Source: Gammaproteobacteria bacterium UBA3532 (GTDB lineage Bacteria; Pseudomonadota; Gammaproteobacteria; Enterobacterales; UBA3532). Taken from it: 7,661 bases of DNA. Positions 1 to 6,747 of the stretch are shown here, piece after piece. Location: NCBI GenBank assembly GCA_002376965.1, contig DFOV01000204.1, forward strand, positions 33,413-41,073. The letters are read 5' to 3'. Below the pieces are notes generated by a model that saw only the letters and a list, made by a program, of their open reading frames with translations, was not told the DNA's origin and did not search any database. Positions within the stretch are counted from its first letter, which is position 1. Each line of letters opens with the position of its first letter. Position numbers and translations under genes: made by a program.

Positions 1-93
1 GGGGGGTCTCCAATTTTTACTAGCACTGCCGCCACAACCAATCATTGCGTAGCTCAAAACAGCCACGGTTAATAAATTTAACTTAGTTTTCAA
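1..93 (-). CDS. Putative small lipoprotein, N-terminal part only (runs off the left edge)
   Basis: An open frame on the minus strand begins at TTG (93-91) and stays open to base 1, giving 31 codons. The product starts MKTKLNLLTVAVLSYAMIGC: a positively charged start (K2, K4), a hydrophobic stretch, then a lipobox M-I-G-C with Cys20 as the predicted lipidation site, followed by Gly/Ser-rich residues. This is a textbook type II (lipoprotein) signal peptide, so the mature protein would be tethered to the inner or outer membrane. The TTG start is supported by a strong ribosome binding site, GAGGGG at 105-100, six bases upstream. It lies 32 bases downstream of the histidine kinase stop with no terminator between, so it is probably co-transcribed with the kinase. 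The C-terminal domain is outside the window, so function cannot be assigned. I see the signal and lipobox directly; lipoprotein status is inferred from them. Confidence 0.72.
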   Translation of the reverse strand, partial: MKTKLNLLTVAVLSYAMIGCGGSASKNWRPP

Positions 94-99
94 ACGAAT

Positions 100-105
100 C
101 CCCTC
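100..105 (-). promoter_or_regulatory. Ribosome binding site deciding the TTG start of the lipoprotein gene
   Basis: Read on the minus strand this is GAGGGG, six bases before TTG 93-91. It is a near-ideal Shine-Dalgarno sequence at good spacing. It picks TTG 93 over another in-frame TTG at 111-109 that lies upstream of it. Confidence 0.7.
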
Positions 106-125
106 TTTCAAGAAGTAAAAGAACT

Positions 126-3100
126 TTAAACTCTTGGAAGCTCTAACGGCAACCTTAGAACAAACTCGACCCCATTGTTTACCTCAGATGCACAAGCAAT
201 ACTCCCCTTGAGCTTCTGCGTTACTAAATTATAGACAATATGAAGCCCCAGCCCAGTTCCACCCTCACCACGCTTGGTGGTATAAAATGGTGTAAAAATT
301 TTAGTTCGGGCTTCTTCACTGATCCCGGTTCCATTATCTTTGTATGTAAAAATAATAGTCTCTTGTTCCATAGAGACTGTCATCAATATTTTAGGAGCTT
401 CAATTCCTTCAAAAGCGTGAACCAGCGAGTTTATGACCAGGTTTGATACAATTTGTGATAGAGCTCCAGGATAGTTGTCCATGATGACCGTACGGTCACC
501 ATCAATCGCGACCTCAACATTGGTATTTTTTAGTTTTGGGCGCAGACTTAGTAACACATCTTGCAGGTAATCAAGTAAATTAAATTTTCGACGCTCTTCA
601 CTGCTTTGATCGACAGCGACCTGCTTGAAGTTCTTAATCAACTTCGATGCGCGATCCAGGTTTGAGAGGATAATTTTGCTCGACTCTGTGCAAGTAGCCA
701 AAAACTCAGTCAACGAACTCTTTTTAAGCTGACCAGATTCAAAAAGGCGCAGCATATCCCGCGTTTTGGCCTCTAAGTGACTAGCCGCAGTAACACCAAC
801 CCCTACTGGCGTATTGATTTCGTGGGCAACCCCAGCAACCAGCTGCCCTAAGGAAGCCATTTTTTCCGATTCGACCAGTTCATTTTGCGTCACCCGCAAG
901 ATTTCCATGGTTTTATTTAATTCATTGTTGGCACGTTGCAACGCTTCCGACCGTTCAATTTTCTCCAGCACAGCCCCAGCTTGTTTGGCGGCTATCACCA
1001 GAACATCAAGATCATCGCTGCTTATCGACCACTCATCTCTCTCAGTAACTAAGAGAACATTAGCCATCACCCCCTGCTCGCCAACTAATGGCAAGTTAAT
1101 AATAGTGTTACTGGAAGTACCTTGGGGTTTTGGTAACGAAGGGACATCACTAGCAGGAACGACAGCTAGCTCTTTCTTCTTAACCAACGCCTTAACCGCT
1201 GGCATAAACAGCTCTCTGGTTGCATCCGTATCAGGCCGGGCACTTAGACACTGCCATTCTCCGCCGGTGAATTCAGCGAAAACACCAACTTCAATTGGGT
1301 AGTTCATTTGCATCAGCTCAAGCAGCTCATTCGCCAACTTGTATTTATCGGCACTATGAACAATGGTTGACTGCATGTTTTGCAGCAACTTAATCGTCGC
1401 CAGCTTACGGTGCGATGCATTGAGAGCCACATCTTTGCGTACCGAATCAATAAAGCCATCCATATCGATTTCAGCGCTGGCCAAAGGGTAATTTCTGATA
1501 GGCCTTTCAGGCGAAGCCAGCAAAGATTGGATCCAACGAATACTATGAGTAAAGTCATTCTCAGTGGCAATATCCAAGCCTTCATTCCACGCTGCTCTAG
1601 CTTCGTCAACGCACTCAAGAGAATAAAGTGCGCGACCATATTCGATAAAGAAAAATGGCGAAAATAGCAGTATTAGTGGATTCCGAATGGTTAGCAATTT
1701 TTTGGCTTGCTCAAAGTATTCCAAAGCCAGCTCAGAATTGCCTTGCTTCACACTCAAAATGCCACGCGTGATATAAAAGAACATTTGAGTTTCAGGATTG
1801 TTGCCTTCATCCATATGTCCCAACCGGTTGATGTACGATATCGCAGCCACATGCTGATCAATCAACAGATAACACAAAGCCTTTAGCGCATAAACATCAT
1901 CAATGGTGTGATACGGGAAGACATCAATATGCAGAATATTCATTAACTGTGCGATGCCAGTCATGATCCGCAGACATTCTTTAAACCGTCGAGCATGCAA
2001 ATAAAGTAAGCCTAGGTTAAACAGCGATACCGCTACTTCGTTGTAATCACGTACAAATTTCAACTGCTTATTTGAGCGCTGATAATATTGAAGTGCCTGC
2101 TCATAATCCTCATAAAGTAAGTGGAAAAAGCCAATACCATTGCAAATTCGCGCTATCTCGACAGGGTGACCAATACGCAGCCGCAACTTCTCACTCTCTT
2201 TGAAGTAACGAAGGCCACTACCGTACTCCTGAAGGCTGGCATAATATAAACCCAGTTTGTGGTAAGCAGCAGCCAGCGCATGCTCATTATCCAGCTTTTT
2301 ACTGATTGATATCGCTTTCTCGCATAGCGATTTTACCGTTTCGAAATCATCAAAAAAGTTCTGATAACTAAATGAACTTTTGCTACAAAATGCATAGCAG
2401 TTTTCCCAGCCTAAACTCTCCAGTGATGAAAGCAGCTCTTCAAATTGTTCGAGCTTTAGAACTTGCGTTTGTTGTTCACAAATAAGGAATAAAGCAAACA
2501 GTGCAGTGGTAGCGCTTTTCTTTTGATCAAAGCGCTTAGCGATGCGTGAACTCATCTGAATGTAGCGCCGAGCACCATTAAACTCTTGCAAGTGCAAATA
2601 GCACAATGCAATTTTGCGGTAGCCACGAGTCAGAAGCTGCGTATCGCGCGTTCCATGAGCGTCGTCCACCAAGCTTTGATAGACTATCAGCGCCTTTTCA
2701 AATTCACGTGCGTAGTACAACGCCTCGGCTTTTAGTAAGGTAAAATCTTCACTCAGTGCCTGCTCCGCGCCAGCCAGATACCCTTCGGCCAATAATAAAG
2801 CCTCTTCGTTAGCCAACCATTCCAATGAATCTTTTGCTTTTCGCAAAATATCTGCGGGCACACTGACCTGTTGGTCTTGCGCGTTCTTAACTACATCAAA
2901 CCAATGCGATTGGGCCTCGGAAGTAAGCTCGGTAGACTCGTCATTAAGAACTGCACCTTCGAGCTGATTAACGAAAGACTGCCATTTTTCTCCATGCTCC
3001 TCATTGGTGAATTGACAGTCGTTACGGTAGCCAATCAGATACAGCACGCGACCCCGCTGTTGAATTCGACTAACCAGACTAAGCAACTTCAAACTGGAAA

Positions 3101-3563
3101 TCGAAGCTAAGTTAAACTCAGGAATAGCGATCACGAGTGTTTTATCGCTTGCAAGCTCGCTCAAGCAATGAATGATACCTTGGCGCAGCCGGTGCTTCTC
3201 ATACCCCAACTCCTCAAGGATGACGGGCTCTTCACGGCGATAGGTCGTTTCGTTAAACGTAGCCTGAAACAAGGGCCGGTGAAGCGGATATACGGAAGCT
3301 CTATTTAACAGGTCGTCAAAAGGGGCGTCGTCACTCAGTTGACGAATAATATCGATAAAAGGCTGGTAGGGTGACAAAGACATGCCACTGTTACCCAATG
3401 TACGGATAACCACTGTATTTTGAGGGAGTTTTTGGCTGGAACGGTCAAACCAGTTGGCGAACTGCCGCCAATCATCATAAGTCAGCCGCAGCGTCTTTTG
3501 GTAGTTACGTAAGTTTACTTCATTTACAGCATCGGCTAGCAGGTGGTCATTAAAATTGGGCAT
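126..3563 (-). CDS. Large soluble hybrid sensor: pseudo-AAA/STAND-like, TPR, GAF-like, histidine kinase
   Basis: This 1145-residue protein has no signal peptide or clear membrane segment, so it should be cytoplasmic. Residues about 45-182 resemble the AAA/STAND ATPase of large multi-domain kinases: a PYQPFIDIIRQL segment (65-76) and a Walker-B-like strand VIAIPEF (144-150) followed by a helix and LIGYRND (176-182). No GxxxxGK[ST] P-loop exists and the Walker B acidic pair is replaced by Pro-Glu, so ATPase activity there is unlikely. TPR-like helical repeats follow, clearest at 276-302, 315-346, 434-466, 474-506, 597-624 and 642-666. A GAF-like domain spans about 735-870 and a coiled coil about 866-900. 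The kinase core is complete: H-box with phospho-acceptor His914 (HEINTP), N-box around Asn1041/Asn1045, G1 DNGTG (1076-1080), F-box FTPFYTTK (1090-1097), and G2 GGTGLGL (1101-1107). A modest ribosome binding site, AAGAG, lies six bases before the ATG. It should autophosphorylate on His914 and pass phosphate to a response regulator, none of which is encoded here. The signal sensed is unknown. Confidence 0.93.
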   Translation of the reverse strand: MPNFNDHLLADAVNEVNLRNYQKTLRLTYDDWRQFANWFDRSSQKLPQNTVVIRTLGNSGMSLSPYQPFIDIIRQLSDDAPFDDLLNRASVYPLHRPLFQATFNETTYRREEPVILEELGYEKHRLRQGIIHCLSELASDKTLVIAIPEFNLASISSLKLLSLVSRIQQRGRVLYLIGYRNDCQFTNEEHGEKWQSFVNQLEGAVLNDESTELTSEAQSHWFDVVKNAQDQQVSVPADILRKAKDSLEWLANEEALLLAEGYLAGAEQALSEDFTLLKAEALYYAREFEKALIVYQSLVDDAHGTRDTQLLTRGYRKIALCYLHLQEFNGARRYIQMSSRIAKRFDQKKSATTALFALFLICEQQTQVLKLEQFEELLSSLESLGWENCYAFCSKSSFSYQNFFDDFETVKSLCEKAISISKKLDNEHALAAAYHKLGLYYASLQEYGSGLRYFKESEKLRLRIGHPVEIARICNGIGFFHLLYEDYEQALQYYQRSNKQLKFVRDYNEVAVSLFNLGLLYLHARRFKECLRIMTGIAQLMNILHIDVFPYHTIDDVYALKALCYLLIDQHVAAISYINRLGHMDEGNNPETQMFFYITRGILSVKQGNSELALEYFEQAKKLLTIRNPLILLFSPFFFIEYGRALYSLECVDEARAAWNEGLDIATENDFTHSIRWIQSLLASPERPIRNYPLASAEIDMDGFIDSVRKDVALNASHRKLATIKLLQNMQSTIVHSADKYKLANELLELMQMNYPIEVGVFAEFTGGEWQCLSARPDTDATRELFMPAVKALVKKKELAVVPASDVPSLPKPQGTSSNTIINLPLVGEQGVMANVLLVTERDEWSISSDDLDVLVIAAKQAGAVLEKIERSEALQRANNELNKTMEILRVTQNELVESEKMASLGQLVAGVAHEINTPVGVGVTAASHLEAKTRDMLRLFESGQLKKSSLTEFLATCTESSKIILSNLDRASKLIKNFKQVAVDQSSEERRKFNLLDYLQDVLLSLRPKLKNTNVEVAIDGDRTVIMDNYPGALSQIVSNLVINSLVHAFEGIEAPKILMTVSMEQETIIFTYKDNGTGISEEARTKIFTPFYTTKRGEGGTGLGLHIVYNLVTQKLKGSIACASEVNNGVEFVLRLPLELPRV

Positions 3564-3592
3564 CTCTGACTCTTGTTATAAAACTATTTCAC

Positions 3593-3605
3593 GTGTTTTA
3601 AACAC
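3593..3605. promoter_or_regulatory. Putative operator dyad 1 (GTGT-N5-ACAC) upstream of the kinase gene
   Basis: GTGTTTTAAACAC is a perfect inverted repeat with 6-bp arms around one central base. It begins 30 bases upstream of the kinase start codon. It matches the second dyad at 3614-3626 at 11 of 13 positions. Binding by a regulator is inferred; the protein that would bind is unknown. Confidence 0.45.
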
Positions 3606-3613
3606 TAAAGCAA

Positions 3614-3626
3614 GTGTAATAAACAC
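3614..3626. promoter_or_regulatory. Putative operator dyad 2 (GTGT-N5-ACAC) upstream of the kinase gene
   Basis: GTGTAATAAACAC has GTGT/ACAC arms and repeats dyad 1 with two mismatches. The start-to-start offset is 21 bp, about two turns of B-DNA, so both sites would face the same side of the helix, as expected for a cooperatively bound dimer pair. Confidence 0.42.
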
Positions 3627-3632
3627 CGAATC

Positions 3633-3654
3633 AAGACCCGCACTAGGCGGTCTT
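3633..3654. other. Hairpin in the mltF-kinase gap, not a standard terminator
   Basis: AAGAC, one bulged C, and CGC pair with GCG and GTCTT across the 5-base loop ACTAG. It lies just downstream of the mltF stop on the minus strand. No T-run follows it in either reading direction; the only T-run on the minus strand comes before it. It may therefore be an mRNA-stabilising or processing structure rather than an intrinsic terminator. Confidence 0.4.
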
Positions 3655-3666
3655 CGTAAAAAACGG

Positions 3667-5064
3667 TCACTCACGCGATACGTAGTAATCGTCTTCCTTA
3701 AACAATTGATGCTGTCTTAATATGTCGTGGTAGTCACTAATTCTTTCTACATACAAAACAGGCTCTAGTCCACGAGCGTAACCATACCTAAGGCTAGAAT
3801 AGTATTTCTTTTGCGCCAATAAAGGAAGTACCTGAGCCATGTTTTCCCAATACCGGTAATCATATCCTAACCTCTTAGCTAAGCCTATGGCATCCCAGAG
3901 ATGCCCCATTCCAACATTGTATGCCGCCAAGGCAAACTTAAGCTTGTCGGGTTCATGGATCTCTTTTGGAATACGCTTCTGCAGTCGGCTAAGATATTTT
4001 GCTCCCCCCCAAATATTTTGCTTGGCATCCAAACGGTTTGTAACCCCAACAGACTTAGCCGTATTTTGCGTCAACATCATAAAGCCACGAACACCAGTAG
4101 GACTCTTGGCCTTCGGATCCCAGTGGGACTCCTGATAGGCTTGAGCGGCTAATACCATCCAGGGAATATTATAGGTATCAGCAGCCAGCTGAATCTCATT
4201 GACATAATTCGGTAAACGAGAAGCAATCCGACGGTTATATACGCTGATATCCACGTAATCGAACGCATCTGCATTGCCATAGTACTTGTCATAAAGCGCT
4301 TCGATGAGTAATTGGGTCGAGGGTTGAGCGAAAAAGATATAGAGTTCATCTTGTAGATACGGACGGTTATTACCTATCATCCATCCAAACTGCTGACTAT
4401 CACTAACATCCATCACTCGCCTAAGGTGGGGAAAATAGCGACGATTCATATCAAAAATATTAGAATCGGTGATGGTACACAGCGCATCCGACTCGGATAC
4501 TTTGAATAGTATTTCCTCGACATCCAAATTATCTGTTGCATGCCAACTAATGCGAGGATACTGCGCTTGCAGCGCTTTGAGGTTTTCTTCGAAACTACTG
4601 TCTTGATTAACAATAAGAGCCAAGCCTTCCAAGGCTTTTAGGTCTGACGAAACATCCAATCCGATAGGACAGATCAGTTGCTGGGTTATCTTTAGATAGC
4701 CGGGACCAAAACTATAATACTTCTTGCGACGCGGTGTAACTGTTATACCAGCAGCAACGATATCAGCATGCTTTCGGTTTAGCACGCCAATTAAACCAGT
4801 TACACTTTCCGCTGTTTTCAGTTGGAGTTGTCTCCCGCTCCAGTCGGCAAATGCTTTTGCCAACTCAAACTCAAATCCTTCTGGGCCTTGATGACCATAA
4901 TAATATGTCGTTGGCGCATTACGTGTAACGACACGCAGAACATTGCCATGCTTGGATAGTTCGCCTTCGTCATTACCGTATCCAGCTATCAGCAACGGTA
5001 GGAAGCAAAGCAGTAATGGTAAAATAAAGTGGTAAGTGGCTTTATTGTGAGTCGGTAGCGACAT
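3667..5064 (-). CDS. mltF: Membrane-bound lytic murein transglycosylase F (MltF family)
   Basis: This 465-residue exported enzyme should cleave the MurNAc-GlcNAc bond of peptidoglycan non-hydrolytically, producing 1,6-anhydroMurNAc ends. The N-terminus has a hydrophobic segment at about 12-28 serving as signal peptide or membrane anchor; no lipobox is visible. Residues about 42-265 form a periplasmic solute-binding-protein-type (SBP_bac_3) domain, the regulatory half of MltF. Residues about 290-430 are the SLT lysozyme-like domain: YQESHWDP with catalytic Glu312, SPTGVRGFMMLTQNTA (321-336) matching the MltF form of the second motif, and AAYNVG (380-385). The downstream segment with PLL, YYSSLRYGYARG and YVE also matches E. 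coli MltF. At 465 residues it is shorter than the E. coli protein (518), chiefly by lacking its C-terminal tail. An in-frame stop just upstream fixes ATG 5064 as the first possible start, although its ribosome binding site is poor. The histidine kinase gene follows 103 bases downstream on the same strand. Confidence 0.94.
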   Translation of the reverse strand: MSLPTHNKATYHFILPLLLCFLPLLIAGYGNDEGELSKHGNVLRVVTRNAPTTYYYGHQGPEGFEFELAKAFADWSGRQLQLKTAESVTGLIGVLNRKHADIVAAGITVTPRRKKYYSFGPGYLKITQQLICPIGLDVSSDLKALEGLALIVNQDSSFEENLKALQAQYPRISWHATDNLDVEEILFKVSESDALCTITDSNIFDMNRRYFPHLRRVMDVSDSQQFGWMIGNNRPYLQDELYIFFAQPSTQLLIEALYDKYYGNADAFDYVDISVYNRRIASRLPNYVNEIQLAADTYNIPWMVLAAQAYQESHWDPKAKSPTGVRGFMMLTQNTAKSVGVTNRLDAKQNIWGGAKYLSRLQKRIPKEIHEPDKLKFALAAYNVGMGHLWDAIGLAKRLGYDYRYWENMAQVLPLLAQKKYYSSLRYGYARGLEPVLYVERISDYHDILRQHQLFKEDDYYVSRE

Positions 5065-5126
5065 AATGTTTCAATGTCTCGTTAGCGAGCCAGCCTGGAG
5101 CGACGGCGTTATCAGCTTTGTTAAAT

Positions 5127-5170
5127 TACAAAATCACCTCGTTTCAACTTTGACTTCGTGATGTTTTGTA
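5127..5170. repeat. Interrupted inverted repeat in the mltF/219-aa gene divergent region
   Basis: TACAAAATCAC (5127-5137) is mirrored by GTGATGTTTTGTA (5158-5170): 7 bp plus 4 bp of pairing with a two-base TG bulge in the right arm and a 20-base centre. It overlaps the plus-strand -35 candidate and abuts the shared -10 region, so it could be a regulator site for both divergent genes. Chance occurrence is possible in such AT-rich DNA. Confidence 0.35.
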
Positions 5171-5180
5171 CCATTATATT
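5150..5180 (+). promoter_or_regulatory. Candidate promoter for the 219-residue protein gene
   Basis: TTGACT (5150-5155) matches the sigma70 -35 box at five of six bases. The -10 candidates are TTATAT (5174-5179, 18-bp spacer) and TATATT (5175-5180, 19-bp spacer). Spacing is slightly long. The leader would be about 75 bases. Confidence 0.4.
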
Positions 5181-5201
5181 TAGAGGAAGATAACATAAGA
5201 A
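5173..5201 (-). promoter_or_regulatory. Candidate promoter for mltF
   Basis: On the minus strand a perfect -10 box TATAAT (5178-5173) sits 17 bp from a weak -35 TTCTTA (5201-5196). Transcription would start near 5166 and give a leader of about 100 bases. It shares its -10 DNA with the plus-strand promoter candidate, so the two would compete for RNA polymerase. Confidence 0.45.
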
Positions 5202-5261
5202 AATAGGATTACCTATACAGAACGATAGTCAGAGCGACGGGGGGCGTTTTTTCGCCGATAG

Positions 5262-5921
5262 ATGGGTATGGAAATGACCGAAATTAGACCTAGCGTTATT
5301 GATATTCTGCGCCCCTATAAAAATGAAGCAGAGCGCCTGCTCGACCAACGACTACTCAACGAATATCGTTCGAGCTTCTTAATTTATATCGACTCAATTA
5401 AGCACTTAGCCAAACGCTATAGCTTTGAATTTCATGACAATGGTCTGGAGTTTGAGTATGAATCGATCCTGCATCACTCATACGGGATCCGTAAAGACCA
5501 TATCATCGATACAAAAATTGCCATTGTTCCCAAAGGAACGACTCACCTTAAACTAAGTGATGATGAAACCTTCGATCCGAAACATAGTGAATTTGTTATT
5601 AAGATTCCTGGTCAAGAGCAGAGCCAGAAAAGCCGCTACGGCAGCGATATTCATAACAAGCTTTTTGGACTAATCACCCGAGGATACAAAGGCAAACCTT
5701 TTTTCCCCATAATAACCCTTAAAAGCTTGCGTACTTACCATGATCGCACTCCATCACTGTTTATTAGCAACTTGCTTATCGACGAGTGTGACTCGCTATC
5801 TGCCCTTTACAAAAATCGTTTAAAACGCCAGATCATCGATCAACTTTACGGCGGGCGTATGCCCCATATTGCCTTGGAACTTAAAGCCCTTCATGTCAAG
5901 GCAGATGAGCTGATTGAATAA
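5262..5921 (+). CDS. Uncharacterised 219-residue cytoplasmic protein
   Basis: I do not recognise this family. The frame is open for 219 codons between intergenic regions that look non-coding, and it has well-formed hydrophobic and charged periodicity, so it is very likely a real gene. There is no signal peptide or membrane segment. Visible landmarks are an N-terminal amphipathic helical part (about 10-50, rich in Leu, Arg and Glu), a probably beta-rich middle (52-115, including IIDTKIAIVPKGTTHLKL), a basic Gly-rich stretch IPGQEQSQKSRYGSD followed by LITRGYKGKPFFPI (115-150), and a helical C-terminus (176-219). Three in-frame ATGs lie together at 5262, 5268 and 5274, none with a strong ribosome binding site; GGG at 5264-5266 would sit seven bases before ATG 5274, which would give a 215-residue product. 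It is divergent from mltF and convergent with yceH. Confidence 0.8.
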   Translation: MGMEMTEIRPSVIDILRPYKNEAERLLDQRLLNEYRSSFLIYIDSIKHLAKRYSFEFHDNGLEFEYESILHHSYGIRKDHIIDTKIAIVPKGTTHLKLSDDETFDPKHSEFVIKIPGQEQSQKSRYGSDIHNKLFGLITRGYKGKPFFPIITLKSLRTYHDRTPSLFISNLLIDECDSLSALYKNRLKRQIIDQLYGGRMPHIALELKALHVKADELIE

Positions 5922-5947
5922 CCAGCTCAAAGAAGCCGCATTGCCGC

Positions 5948-6619
5948 TTATGCCAACAGCTCATCAACTAGCTGTTTCAATGCGTTAAGTTCCGCTGTTA
6001 GCTCTGCCACTTGACCTTCGAGCACTTCAACACGAGTGGCTACCCCACTCCCTCCTGTACCACTCTTATCACCAGAACTAGCCATTGCAACCAAGCTTGA
6101 TGTGTCCTCGTCATCCATAAACAGATGAATATACCTAGCTTCGCGTTTTCCAGGCTCGCGTTCCAGCCTTCGAACATAGGGGCCATCATCACGAGTCGCC
6201 AACTTCTCCAACACGCTCTCTACTTCTGTTGTACTTGAAAACTCATGAAACCGAGCTGTCCGAGTTCGTAACTCCCCTGGCGTTTGAGCACCTCGCAACA
6301 TTAAAACACTGAGTAACGCCGCTTCCGCTTTTTTAAAGTCAAACACACTTGTTGAACTGCCCCAAAATCGTTGCTTGTACTTGTCCGTTCGGCCGGTGTT
6401 CGTGGAAATTTTTAGAATAAGATGCTTGGTCTTTAGCAAATCAAGCCCATCAATGACCTCTGTTTCCGTTAAGTTGGTTACTGGCTCACGGTTACTCTTT
6501 TGATTGCAGGCAGTGGTCAGGCTATTGAGTGTTAATGGATACTGATCGGGTGTAGTGATTTCTTTTTCCATCAGCGCGGAGAGAATACGAACTTCTGTAG
6601 GGGATAACTCTATTTTCAT
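5948..6619 (-). CDS. yceH: YceH family protein (UPF0502/DUF480)
   Basis: This 223-residue protein aligns by eye with E. coli YceH (215 residues) along nearly its whole length. Shared blocks include the opening LSPTEVRILSALMEKEITTP (5-24), TACNQKSNREPVTNL (36-50), LLRGAQTPGELR-like LMLRGAQTPGELRTR (106-120) and REPGKREARYIHLF (154-167). The family consists of two winged-helix units, here about residues 1-75 and 92-167. A Ser/Gly-rich linker (170-192) then leads to a C-terminal coiled coil (about 195-223) that probably drives oligomerisation. The fold suggests nucleic-acid binding, but no biochemical role is well established; it is cytoplasmic. Translation starts at ATG 6619; upstream on the minus strand GGATG is a weak ribosome binding site. 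Its stop is 26 bases from the stop of the convergent 219-residue gene, and no clear terminator lies between them. Confidence 0.94.
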   Translation of the reverse strand: MKIELSPTEVRILSALMEKEITTPDQYPLTLNSLTTACNQKSNREPVTNLTETEVIDGLDLLKTKHLILKISTNTGRTDKYKQRFWGSSTSVFDFKKAEAALLSVLMLRGAQTPGELRTRTARFHEFSSTTEVESVLEKLATRDDGPYVRRLEREPGKREARYIHLFMDDEDTSSLVAMASSGDKSGTGGSGVATRVEVLEGQVAELTAELNALKQLVDELLA

Positions 6620-6676
6620 TATTTTTCATCCAACATACTTACTTAAAAATTCATTCGCGACGAAATCGTTCTTTTA

Positions 6677-6706
6677 TTGTTTATTCTAGGCCAGAACATC
6701 TAAAAT
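6677..6706 (+). promoter_or_regulatory. Candidate promoter for the DUF4124 gene
   Basis: TTGTTT (6677-6682) and TAAAAT (6701-6706) are separated by 18 bp, each a good match to sigma70 boxes (four and five of six). Transcription would start near 6713, about 35 bases before ATG 6748. I could not pick a convincing promoter for the divergent yceH in the same gap. Confidence 0.45.
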
Positions 6707-6737
6707 AGGAATGAATAACACCGCCATCTAGCAAGTT

Positions 6738-6741
6738 GGAG
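6738..6741 (+). promoter_or_regulatory. Ribosome binding site deciding ATG 6748
   Basis: GGAG lies six bases before ATG 6748. A possible TTG start at 6736-6738 overlaps this same element and has no binding site of its own, so ATG 6748 is preferred. Confidence 0.75.
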
Positions 6742-6747
6742 ATAACC

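Noticed and set aside
126..3563. STAND-type antiphage NTPase instead of a signalling kinase
   Set aside because: The P-loop is absent and the C-terminus is a complete histidine kinase core with H, N, G1, F and G2 boxes, so a two-component sensor is the supported call.
3575..3580. TATAAC on the minus strand as a -10 box for the kinase gene
   Set aside because: It would place the transcription start inside or after the ribosome binding site, and the -35 position (GTTTAA) is poor.
3633..3654. Hairpin after mltF as an intrinsic terminator
   Set aside because: The stem has a bulge and no T-run follows it in either direction; the T-run on the minus strand precedes the stem.
5243..5256. GGCG-T6-CGCC hairpin before the 219-residue gene as a riboswitch or terminator
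   Set aside because: The stem is only four base pairs and cannot be extended, and no T-run follows. At most it slightly affects translation.
6736..6747. TTG 6736 as the start of the DUF4124 gene
   Set aside because: It overlaps the GGAG that serves ATG 6748 and has no ribosome binding site of its own; the signal peptide also begins cleanly at ATG 6748.
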